A stretch of 64,000 bases of DNA, from NCBI RefSeq assembly GCF_017562075.2, contig NC_054082.1, forward strand, positions 11,813,050 through 11,877,049, in the 5' to 3' direction. A program made the position numbers and the translations under genes. Numbering within the stretch: position 1 is the stretch's first letter; every line of letters starts with the position of its first letter. The stretch comes from Anopheles merus (lineage: Eukaryota > Arthropoda > Insecta > Diptera > Culicidae). The notes under the pieces are model-generated. The model searched no databases, had not been told where the DNA came from, and saw only the letters and a list, made by a program, of their open reading frames with translations. Of this stretch, positions 50,501 to 62,748 are shown piece by piece.

Positions 50501-52022
50501 CGAGCAGCTGTAGAGATTCGTACGGTGAAGTCAATAGAAACGATTTCCTTGCCGAGAAACCAATGTTTGTCTTCAAACTTGAATGGTGATGGAATGATGG
50601 GAAACGATATTGAAAAGCACAGATGGATGCCTTCAATTCGATGCAATCCATTGCAACGCAGAGGATGAAAATAATGATAAAGGTTAATTTATTGCAGGAA
50701 AATTCCACAGATTTGAAGCAATTTACGATGCGAACGTTACATTTCTTGGAAGCTTATAGCGTATCAGCTTCCCGGGAACGTGCTTAGCAAACGGAATTAT
50801 ACCCCGTACGCCGGCACCTGCCTGCCTGGCTCAGGTTTTACGTTCATTTTATCTTGAAATCGAACGAAACGGACAGAGCACTAAAATATATTTAAACTGC
50901 ACGACCCTGCACAATATATGACCTCAATATGCTTCGAAATGTTCAATAGTCGGGTTTGGATTGCGCGAGTGTTCGTTCTTGTTCTCCTGCAGTCGCTATG
51001 AGCCTGCTTGCCAAGCTCCTCATCCAGCGGGGCAGGTACAGGGCATGGTCCATAATGTGCACCTAAACGAATTAAATCCGCACCGGAGGAGAGGGCCGCC
51101 CCATTTTCCAATACAAAGTCTCCAATCTTCCCTTAGTGTGTATGTGTATATGTGTGTGTTTCCCGTCGGTCGTCGCAAACCGACCATCATCATCTCATTT
51201 CCGGGACGAAGATCTTCCGTGGCACCGTGTACCCTGCCCCCGCCAGTTCGTACATTATCCTGCCCTACCAGGCAAAGGGTAATGTGTTTTCCAACCCACC
51301 ATTACCGGTCCCGGCGTCCATGGGGAGCAAGAAACTGGCATCCACTGCGGAACCGGAAGCGGCCATGAACATCTTCGCTCGAGCAGCAGCAGCAGCAACC
51401 GGGAAACGCTCCGGGTTCTTGGCTGGCGGTACACTCTTAAGGATCCAGATAGCGGACAGCGGTGACAGTGACTAGTTGCACGCTACACATACACACACAT
51501 AGATACACAGCGTGTGCGTTATGAATCCTGAGCAGTTTAAGCGCTTCAATGCCTCGTCCGGTGAAAGCGAGCGCTGGCAGAACACACTTGGTGTAGTGGC
51601 ACTCGGGAGAGCACTCGGAGCGGACTGCGGTATCGTATGAAATAATCCCTTCCCTTCATCTTGATCTCAAGCCGCTCCGGAGGTTGATTCATCGCATCGG
51701 TGGAGCATGTTATGTGGTGCGGCCGAGAGCGCGCGTTGCGGACGTTGAAGTTCGTCCGTCGTATATATGAGGGTATGTTTGTATGAGAGTGGAAATTTAA
51801 AAGATGCGCATTTTGAACAAGGTTAGGGCATATTAAAGCCTGGGATCTATATCTGGAGGCACAGGCAGTGCCTAGTGGTGGAAAGATTGCTATTGTCGTC
51901 CTATAAAACGTACTTGAGATTACCTCGGGTATAAGATTAGTCTAGCCTGGACAACATCCTACCAACGGAGCCCTCCGTACGTTCCATTCGCTACCGAAGT
52001 GGAAATAATAATAGTATTAAAA

Positions 52023-52053
<31 letters not shown>

Positions 52054-55000
52054 AAGAAGAAGAAGAAGAATGCTTTCGCCTCTTGTACTGCCACAGTGCT
52101 TCAGCTCACCTGGTGCGCCCCGTGCTCGGTGCACCGTGGAGAAACGGTTCCGTTTGGGTCGTGATTTATGGAGCAAACTTAACAAAAAAAAAGAAGAAAA
52201 ACTTTCCCCACATTGCATACCGTTCCCCGTTGCAAACTCTCGAGTGTGAGCATATTTTTTTTTCTCGCAACTGTTCTTCCTGCTTTTGGCCGGTAGCGTA
52301 ACTTTTTTTATGTTTATTTCTACCCCATGCTGTTGAAGCTTCTCTGTCAAACAAAGCTTGCCGCTACCTTATACCGCCAAACTTCCTCGGGATGCTGCTG
52401 TCGATGGGTCGAAGTTGGGCGGCAGTACGGCAACCAGAGGCAGTCAGAGTTTTGGCACAAACAAATCAACTATGAGTTACTTGGCAACAAAAGTTTTGGC
52501 ACATTTATTTTGTACCTACTATAGCACCCCATTTCAGGCCGTCCTGTACCATGTGCCGACAGCACCGTGGGAAGCTGCGTGGTAAGTGCTTTTGCATTGC
52601 ATCTACGTACTTTTAGATTGATTCTCAATATTGATTTTGTTGGCCAAGTTTCCGGCGAGCGAGGGGTAAGCTTTCGGCGAGCGCAGCGTTCAGTTAGCAA
52701 GGCAACAATAATTTATGGCTGGTATAAGATTGCTTAACTTGCCCCGGCGCCAAACGCTTGGTAGGTGGCCGTTCGCTAAACGGTTGCACAGTTACAGTGC
52801 GTTGGCACGAAGTCGTTAGGCACCGTTCGATGATGGGTGGTTCGATTTCATTCTAGTCAGCATTTAATTCGCTAATTTATATTGCACCGAACGCCGCATC
52901 GATGCTAAGATGAAGCGCTCTGCGTCTTGCTAATCGTAATCTACGTCTTGTATGCTAATGAAATTGATGCTGTAACACGAAGTTAATGCTAGTATTTTGT
53001 ATGTTGAATATGATTTAATAAAAAAGTATTATTAAAGTACACTATTAAAAGCACAACTTCAGGCTTTTGAGTCGACTGAACAGACTTTTATAAATGATGT
53101 ATGATAAAAGTCTTTTCTTTGTAATAATGCCTTTGTAAAAATGTCCAACATGTGAGAATTTGTAAAAGCTTCAAATCAAACTTTAAATGAAAAACTTCCT
53201 TCAAACGCCAGCTAGTGTACAACCTCAATGGCATCAGTAGCAGCAGCCCTTTTTCCTTATGATAACTACATTGAATGGATGGATAAAACGAGCTGACCTA
53301 AAAAATAATCCCTCTTTCCCCGCTTTCCCCATTGATGCGACACACTCCTCCGCCGGGCTCAAGCACCACCGGGCAGTAAACTTCAGCTCTACCGCTTTGA
53401 CTAGTGTCATCAATGTCAGTACGACCGTGTACCGTTCCCCGATACTGAGCGAAGCTACCTATTCATTGCGCTCGGAAGTTTTTTTTTCTTCTTTTGGTGT
53501 GTTTGTGTGTTGTGAGTGCAGGGCATTCATTTTTCGTTGCTGTACGGCCGTGCCTTCCTCCGTTTCTCCCTTCTTTGCGCTTCTATCGCACAGTGTTCTG
53601 ATGGACCCGTTCGACGGGAAATTGTGTTCCCTTTTTAGCTCAATAGATCGATTTTTGCGGCCACAAACACTGCTGCAGCGAGTTGAAGGACAGGAAGCTT
53701 ACACACGGGGCCGGTTTGCCTTAGTTTGTGATCATGTACATCGCAAAAAAAAGAATGAAGGAAGGAAGAAAAAGCCCCGCCGCTGTATGTAATGAATACA
53801 GCAGAAGTAGCACAGCAGCAACTTTCGTGAAGAATACAGTGCATGGTCGTTGCTGGTGGTTTATACACACACACTCACACACATTCACACACAGCAGGTT
53901 TTGTTGTGCGGTAGTAGATATACATTTTGATCGATTTTTCCTTTCCCCGCTTCGCGCTAGTGCGCCTACCGTTCTGGGTGGTTTCTATCCATAATTCATG
54001 ATATGGCTTTCATAAACCCAACCGGCAGCACCGTATGTACTGCAAAGCAGTTGTTAAACTGTCGGACGGGTTCCGAAAATTGGTTGCAAATCGGTTTGCT
54101 GTATGCGCTTTCGTCAGTCACTTGGCATTTCGCAGGGCAAACGAATCGAAATCGATATGTAGCCTCTACTTCTTAAATGATTTTTTTGCTAAAATGATAT
54201 ACTTTTGGATAGCAGTAGACAGCAGTAAAAAAATTTATTTTGTATAGGAAATTCTGTTTGATTTCGCCTAAATTGTGCATTGTACGTACTCGATGGAGAC
54301 GCATGGTGCTTTGTAAAGTAACGTGACAAAGGTACGGGCCTCCACATTTGCAAGCTCATATTTTTCGTAATACAAGCTTTATTGAGCTACTCAAACATCA
54401 CCCTTTGCTCGAACATGCTTTGTTCTACCGGAGGAATTAACTGTCATAAATTCATTATAATTTTTAAAAAGATTATCCCTTTCGCTGTCAACCGCTGTGC
54501 CCAGCGCCAGTGGCAAAAGGGCACCAAAGTAAATGCGTAATAATGCACACCATTTTGGTATGTTGGCGAGTTTTTTTTTCCCCCGTCCCAAACTGGCAGG
54601 AAATGTAATGGAATGGCAGACATAGTCCCATCGGCAGCAAAAATAACGACAAATACAGTAAAGTGGCAATTAAAAAGGATTTAATGCCGATGGAGTTGTG
54701 GTGCTACGAGGAAGGGAAGGGGAGTGTAAATCGGTGGAAAAAACTCTCCCTTTGACCGGAAGCTGCACAATGCTGTATGCAAGTGGGCACTATTGAATCG
54801 ATGAGCCGGTGACAACAATTGCGTAAATGGTAATTCCGCCACTACGCTCGCATGCATGCTCGATGACGGTGGCGGCGGTAATCGTGCGCAACGGGCGCAA
54901 AAGGGACACATTTTATTTGCGTTCGTTTTCTTTTTTCACTGTAGCCAGCTTTGTGACTTTACAAAAACAATGGCCATGTTTTATCGGTGCATCCCATTCC

Positions 55001-58000
55001 ACAGTTTAACCCAGCGCATTAAAATTCTTCGCAAATGGGGTTCGAATGAGCAGCACTCGCACAGATGTATGTATGGAAACAAAAGAGGAAAATTAAACTA
55101 CAGCAACTGTGTGGCTGTGTGCAGCCAGAAAAAAAGAAAAAAAAACTCTGCAAGAAATAAATGAAAGCACTCTCATTCTCGCTCTAATGTCGCACCCATT
55201 TGCATTATCCCATTGCCCGGGAGCTCCGGGGACGGTGGACCCTTGTGCGCTCAATACCGAACCGTTAAAGCACACGGGGTGGATTTGGTCACGTTTTGGA
55301 GGGAAGGAAAATGGGTCATTTGTTTGTGCGTGCGCGTTCGGTAGCCGTTGGTTGTGTAAGAATAAACGACCGGCGCTGCAAGTGACGGGGGGAAACCGAA
55401 AAGCTCTGGCAAAAGGAGTAAAAATCACGAATTAATCACACAGCCACACCGGCACAGCAAAGCGCAGATGGAAAACAATTAATGGGAAACAAATGGAAGC
55501 AATTCTGCCGGCTGTCGGTCGCTTGGTTCAGTGACGGTCAAGGGAATGAATAGAGGGTAAACGGAAGGTAGAGAGTGGACTGAATGGTCGCTTGTGTTTG
55601 GATTCCTGCCAACATGCCGGACCCGTGGTGGTTCTTTGCGAAGGTTGATTTTAACATAAATATAAACGTTTATACAGTGAGCTTACGCGCTCTATGGGAT
55701 AACAACCCGTACCCCTGTTCTTGAACGTTCCCCTTTCGTCTATGGGCATGATGGCGATCGTTCGCACTGTTAGCTCGTTGGTTTTGTGGCTTTTTTCTCC
55801 GTTCTCTCAATATTAATTTAACCATCGCTAGTGGAAATGTTTACCGAACCGAAACGGTACAGGATGGCGATGGGCAGTAAGGTACAAAATGCTTAACCAA
55901 ACTAACAGCATGTCGAGGTGTTTGCAGGGTTAGGCGACCTTTTTTTTCTTCTTTACCCATCACATGGCACGTTGTGGCCTGTACGGAGCGCTGTGTGGAA
56001 AGCTAAACTGTTAAATTTCTCCCGTCCATACACACTGGACCATCTCAATGGAGCTTTTCGTTACCCCAAACAAAGCGCGACCTCACCGTCCAGATGGGTT
56101 AGTTAAAGCTTTTTTTAAACTTGGTTTCCACTTTTTTATAGCTGAGATTCTCTCCACGATCGCCAGTTGCAGGTGCCAGCTGCAGCGCAGGAATAATGTG
56201 TCCCCGGAGAGAAACGGAAACACTCCTCCCTCCAACGGTGCCTTTCGCTCGCGGGCAGGAAATGCCAGCCAGGATAACAGATGTGCACCACCGAACAATG
56301 AACCAACTGGTTCGTTGTGGGCACCGGTGTTGTCCTTTCCGTCTCTTCTCATGTTTCTATTTAAAAAATACACACACACACAAACAGAAGGGAAAGCAAA
56401 TACAAAAAAGTCGAAAAGATAGCTCCGTTCTGCTCACTTTCGTGCAAACAAAAATGGTGAAATAAATAAAAAGAAATTTCGTTATTTTTTATCCAACGCC
56501 ACGTGAAACCAGTTCACTCGCACTCGTACGTGAAAATGCGTACTGTTTGGTGGCTGGCGACCCACCGTAAAACTCATACAACTAGCATGTGTGTGTGAGC
56601 GTTAGTGGCGCGGACGAGGGTGCGTGTGGGTCGGTGTTTTTGTGTTTTCTTCTCTTTTGCCCGCTAGTTTTCGGCCGCTTCGAGCGCCTTTTCACACGGA
56701 TGGTGGCGATCTGTCGACAATGTCTGTTCTGGACACTGTCAGGGCGTTCTCTCGCCCTGTCCCGGTGTCATTCCCTCTTCTCCTCCCTTTCGAGTTGACC
56801 TCGGTGCCCGGGCAAGCGGAGGGGGAGATGAACAAGCGGAGCACAAGACCCCTCGTGGCAGTGTTTGCTGATGACATATTCAATGTGCAATTATGTTCCA
56901 TTTTGCATTCGAATTAATCATTCCACGTCAACTAAGATGGCGACAGTGGCCGGTTGGCACCGGGTGCCGGAAGCAGAGATACAGCGGAACGTTGACGCGG
57001 AGGATGAACGCCATGTGTGTGCGCCTGTGTGTCGTGTGTGTGCCACCACCATAGGCACACCAGCGCTCTTTGCAAATTGCGGGTCGCCCGTACCAGCAGC
57101 AATATTGCAACAGGAACCAAACGCACACCAAAAGGGGGACATGAGCTATCTGTGTTCCCAGATCCCCCATTCGGCTGTGCTGTTGTCAACCGGGACCGTG
57201 GTTGGTGGAGAAGTGTGGTGGTGGCTGGGGTAACCCTGCTAGTGCAGTGTATCAACCTCATGTGAACGGACATCATGCCCACGCGGTGCACAAAGTATGC
57301 ATTGGCGGTCCTGCCTCACTGAGCTGACCTCATTCCGGTTCACCGAGAACACGATCGGGATGTATCTCCGGTGCGTTATGAGTCCTTGCCTGTATGTGTG
57401 TGTGTGTGTGTGTGTTTGTGCCATGGCGCATGTTGATGAAAGCCCCTACCCAACAGCCCCGACATCCCGGTGATCACTTGCATCGCTGTCCATTCTGTAC
57501 CGGCCGGCCTCACACCGCTCTTGCCATGCCATGGCCGGTTGTGCTGCCATCGCTTTAGACACTCGTTTATTGCCCCGCTTTGTAGTGCCCGCTAGTGCCT
57601 TCAGGTGGGTGGGGGGAGGGCGGTAGCGAAGAGTGATTGATGCTATTTATGCCTTCAACAGCATCTGCAACGCAAGTGCACCGGTAAGCCTCACACCGAC
57701 GCTGGCCGGCTAAACTGTCCTTCGCTTCAATGATACAGCTCGTTTTTGGTTTGCCGGTTCTGACCGGAGTTGCTCGGTCGGTGTCATACGCTGACATCTC
57801 CGCTGGATATGTGTCTGTTTTGCTTCTTGCTTCCCCCTTTTTTTTAATGCTTCTCCCGTGCGAGATACACGGTGTCCGGTGTGTTACGGCGTTTGAGTGA
57901 CGAATTGCGATGCAGTTAGATGGTAGTGCTCCAACTGCTCGGCCATTGCTGAACATTGCACATTGGACTGACGGACGGTAATTTATATCATTAATTCACG

Positions 58001-61000
58001 CCAAACGATTAGTGTGGTACATTGCTACCGAGCGAAGCTGGTGTGTGTAAAAATGAAAAGCGACCATTTGGGAGGAACAAATTTGGAATGTTGCGAAGAG
58101 ACTCTATTTCAACTGCTTTTTTAAAATTGTTCAATGGTTGTAAGTATCTAACATTCTCGTCTAAGGATACAAACGTTTCCAAATGTCTTCTGCATGTCCT
58201 ATTGTTGATTTTTTGCATGAAAAGCTGATTGCAAAAGCCATTTAATGCTATTCTTTTTTTAATATATCTGTTTCCATTGCGCTTGATTGCAGGCAATATG
58301 GCAATGGTGAACATACACTTTCAAGCTACAAAATACCGAGCAAATGATACAATTATACGGTCCCCGCTTTGCAACACCGTTTGCCATCCATCCAAGAAGT
58401 CGTCTGCCCAATCGCACGAGCAGCACAGCGGCCTTACCATAAAGGATCTTTTTATAGAACCGCGTATCTTGTCGCCAGTTTTCGGAAAGATCGTCAAGTC
58501 TGATGGTTTGTGCCGGTACGTCGCCCCGAAGCACGACTCTCGTACCCGTAGCTACATCGCAACGGGCCAAGACGATGCCGTCCGGGGCTTTCGTAACTTC
58601 GTCGGAAGCAATTTGTGCACAAAATGATTTCATCAAAATGGCGCTTTTATTTCACCATTACCATAGACAACGGGCCACTTACGTGTTAGGGACGGGAGCG
58701 AGCGCGCTCGGCAGCAAACAACATCCATCGCGCGGAAGTTAATTCAATAGTTAAAAAGTGACGTCTCTTCCTGCCGGTGGTTTCGGGCCGCGGCAGCGCG
58801 GAAAACCACGATATCCCGGCCTGGGCTCGGTCGTTCGACGCGCTTTCGCCGAGCGGAACGGGCGGATGGTTTGGCTTTCATCTTGCGCCTCGGCTTACAC
58901 GCAGCGGCAGGAAATTTAAGGCAAGCGCACGTGGCCCGGGCGCCCCCGTGCAATGGGGCGGGCGGGTCTTTTGCCGTGTTTGGGGCTCGGCGTCTGTCTA
59001 ATTAAGCGTAGCTCACCACCACCAGGCCGCCAGGCCGCCAGGCCGCTTCGCCGCGGGCTGTGCGCTTGCGGGCGTTTCGTCGCCACGGAAGGAAAGGAAA
59101 ATTCGGCTTCCGATTCCGACGGCTGGAGAGAGCTTCATCATTAACAATATTAACTTTGCTTCCTTCGCCCCGTCCGCGGGGCTGGTCGGTTTGTGCAAAC
59201 GTTGCGCTGCGTGGAGGGTATAAAATAACCAAAACATAAAGAGGGAAAAAAAACAACCAAACGGGAAAACCTTCCGCCATTTAGCGGATGCCTTTCTTGC
59301 CAAGCCAAAGCCAAACAAAACGGTAGGCATTAAGGCGTGCTACTAGGGGCTTTGCAGGCGGAGGCATTTTCCACTCGCTTCAGTCAGCCATTTTGTGCCC
59401 GGTTCAATCTGTGTAAGCCTGAAAGCGCGCTTTACCGAGCGGAAATGGATTGAGGTACGGTGCAGCGGTGTTTGCGTGTTTTACAGTGAATTTGCAAGGG
59501 ATTTCATCCAAATTGATAACCTTGGCTGAAGCAGGCCAGCGAAAGGGATGGTTTTCGTGGAGACAAAGTTATTCCAAAACTGCAATACAGATATCGTTGG
59601 AAGGCAAAACAAATTACTACAATTGATGCTTCATTGTTTAGCTTCAGTGCTGTGCAATCAAATAAAGTGTATGATATTAGCGCATTTGGGGCTACAGAGT
59701 TTTACCCAATGATGCTGTAATACTGATTTTACAAGCAAGTCAACCTCTTACCGTCTTACGTCTTAAAGCAACTCACACCGATTTGCGATGTATGTTCGAT
59801 ATTATTAGATGCAAAGTGAGGTACGCGTTTATTTGCCATCGTTGTAACAAGAATCTCCACTGTTGGTCGGTTCGCCTAAATTGCGTCAGTGGAGTTTTGT
59901 CGTTTGAAGTTACCATATCGTCATAGGTTCGTACAACTCTTCCCTCAACAAATTTACTAATTACAGAGGTGTGACGCAATTAAGCATTTAGCATGAATTC
60001 CAAAAAGCGTTTTACACATTGGTAAATAGCTGCCAGTAATTAGTACTATAAAAATGGAGTAGCAATATCGAAAAAAAACACCAGCAAACATTTAGTCCAC
60101 TAAAAAGGTGTATAATTGATGTAGAGATTCTAATTCCTAGAACAGAAACTGCAACGAAACCCTCACCAAACGTCAGCAAACATTAAACAGCAAATTTCTG
60201 GAAAACGGGCTGGAAATAAGTTTGCCGTCGCTAGCTGATTAATAGTGCCTGAGGGGGATGGGTTTTCCCGTCCCCGTGTGTAATAATTAGAGCGGGCAGA
60301 GTAAAACTTGCTAAAACAACTTTTAGCCAAATTAGTGAAGCCTCGGCGCCACACCATTAGCCGCTGCCGGGCACGGAACCGCTCCGCTGCGAACGCAACC
60401 CCAGGATTCGCATGTTGAATTAACATAAATTTCTTTCAAACGTAAACTTGTAGCTCTAGCGGTGGGTTAGTGCATTTAATTATGATTTTTGTTTTAGCTG
60501 CAAGTTTTCAGACGCTTAGCGAAACTTTGTAACCGTATAATATTTCAAAACGGTCATTAGTACTAACTTGGGCTTTACAGTATCTGCCGCTAGCTGTTTA
60601 TGATTTAGCTTAGACAAACAAATGTTGCAAGAGTGTATTGGCCTTTTACTTTTAATTTATAGAAATAATCGTCGCAAATAGATCGTTTTTCATTGTACGA
60701 AAAGTCGTAGCAAGCTTGTCTGCTGAACATGCGCAACCAGAGCTATCCTCATCAACCAAAGAGTAAACTCATTAAAAGCTCAATTTTCTCACACACATAG
60801 ACACGTTTATTTGCTCGACCTAAAACTCAGCCCAAATGAAATATAACACACACGCCAACGAATTACAGCGTAGCAGGGAGACGGAACAAGCATTTACTCA
60901 ACAAATGTTCTCCCCTTTTTTTTAAGTTCGTCCCAATCGTTGGAAACATAATGTTTGGAAAGTCAAAGTTAAACTTTAGCAAAAGTGTTACATCAAACCC

Positions 61001-62376
61001 AAAAACACACATCACCCGGACGGCTGCGAAACACGTGTCATTCGTTGCATCAGATCTCAGATTGCTTTACACACAGAGATATGTGACTGACGCCCAGCTT
61101 CCCACTCCCACTCTCGACCCGGTACCCGGTGGAAGGGAAGTTGTTTGTAAGTTGACTACGGAAGCTTCACCAGTGTGCTAACGAATGGAATCAGAATGAT
61201 GTGGCTGCTGATACGGATAGGACTTCCCTTTCTGTTTGGAAATTCCATCCAAAATGGTTCGAGCCTCGGTGCGTAATACAGAGCAGCATGATTTGATTGA
61301 AAACACTCCTAAAAGTTCTTCACATTTCACAAACGTTGTCGTTGTCTTTTCAATCCCTCCGCTAGCAGGAAGACCCTAAGCCACTGCCACCGAGCCTGTC
61401 GAGTGCTTTCGAAGAGCGAAGGGAGGAGAAATAAAGGGGGCCTTCGGCATAACCCTTAAACCTCTCAAGCCGTAACTCGTGGCGGCGTTTGTGTGTGTGT
61501 GTGTATGGGACTGTATTTGTAAACCTAACCCATTTCAATTTGAGCCTGTGGCTTTTTCGAGAATTGAAGAATGAAGCAAGGATTGCTGACAGCCATCACC
61601 AACGTGCCCGGTTCGACATGTGGCATTGATTGTCGCTACGAGTGTGTGCGTGGCGAGGCTGTGGGTGAGCTTCCTCGGTATCCCCAGCCGCGTATGGTAC
61701 CGCATGCCAATGCTCTATTTTATTCGCTGACATTTAGAGGACAAAAGCATGTTCGACACAAAACGACTTGTCAAGACGAGGTAAGCGAGGCAGAAATCAG
61801 GAAAACAGCGGGGCCCGCCCGGCATTGTTGGGATGATTTATGATACAGTGGTGTTGGTCGGTGAAACTTCTGCAAATGATTAAACGTGCCATTGTAGTGT
61901 TGCTTTTAATAGTTCTCCAACAAATGGAATTGTTTGTTGCTGTTTTGCTTGACGTTACTGTGTGCGAAGGCAGCAACCAAATGCCAAATGAAGGTTTGCT
62001 CCACTTTTTTCCCATAGCTCATCGATTTTATTGATTGAGTGATAAAATCAATGGAATTTTCCCCTTCATTCTTTTGATATGGGCGTTTTGAAGTTGAATT
62101 AAGTAGAAATTCATCAAAGGAAAGATCAAATGAATTTACTTTCCCGTTACTACTAATCCATTTAGCTAGAAGCTTGATACAAAAAAACAATAAATTTAAT
62201 TTCTAGTAAATAATTACACAATTATCTGCTCTGGGCAAAACATTTTTCCACTGAAGATTCCAGAAGAAAGAAAAAGATAACATAAATACACTGTAAAATA
62301 ATTCACTTCTAAAGATCTCACAAGCTAACGAATTTTGTTTGTTTAACAGCTTAAACTTTGTGTTATATTTAGAATA
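47594..62376. other. Non-coding stretch, probably the 5' intron of Appl
   Basis: The Appl E1 exons (growth-factor-like and copper-binding domains, rich in Cys and Trp) were not found on the minus strand here, so they are likely outside the window. Weak coding candidates are 51152-51475 (+) and 58636-58440 (-); neither matches a family I know. Microsatellites occur at 49241-49266 (CA), 52024-52070 (AAG) and 57394-57414 (GT). A GC-rich, CpG-rich patch lies at about 58750-59350. Confidence 0.45.
52024..52070 (+). repeat. AAG trinucleotide microsatellite
   Basis: An uninterrupted AAG/AGA/GAA array of about 15 units. Confidence 0.92.
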
Positions 62377-62746
62377 CAGGTGTCCATCGAGATACGACTG
62401 TATTTGGGACCGAAAAAATGTCCCAAAGCAAGGCGTAAGTCGAAAAAGTCGTATGTCGAATATCTCTGAATGTAAAGTTTATAACCGAAGTTTATGATAC
62501 CGTGTATTTTATTTAAAATAATGTTCGATAATGTAATAATTATATTAAAAAAACCGTACACAATATAGATGTTCAAGATCAGCTAGTTTTGGAATCTTTG
62601 GAAATGTGTGTATAGCGGTTACCAGCCCATATATTCAAAATAATACATCAATTTCTTGTCAATGACAACTTTTAACCGTCAAAATCAAAATCGTCGTGTC
62701 TGAGATTCGTCGTAACTCGAAGGGGTCGTAACTCGGGGGACGACTG
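62377..62746. mobile_element. Short MITE with TA target duplication
   Basis: A 370-bp element between TA dinucleotides (62375-62376 and 62747-62748). The left end reads CAGGTGTCCATCGAGATAC, and the right end on the other strand reads CAGTCGTCCCCCGAGTTAC, a clear imperfect terminal inverted repeat. Subterminal motifs of the type GTCGTAACTCG or GTCGTATGTCG recur at both ends. There is no coding capacity. Size, ends and TA duplication fit a non-autonomous Tc1/mariner-type element. Confidence 0.8.
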
Positions 62747-62748
62747 TA

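Noticed and set aside
53259..53792. 177-codon plus-strand frame
   Set aside because: Low-complexity Ser/Phe and Lys/Arg stretches, no splice context, no homology I recognise.
59002..59280. Minus-strand frame starting with a signal-peptide-like hydrophobic segment
   Set aside because: The hydrophobic part comes from a poly-A/T-rich run; downstream residues do not match the Appl E1 domain or any known family.
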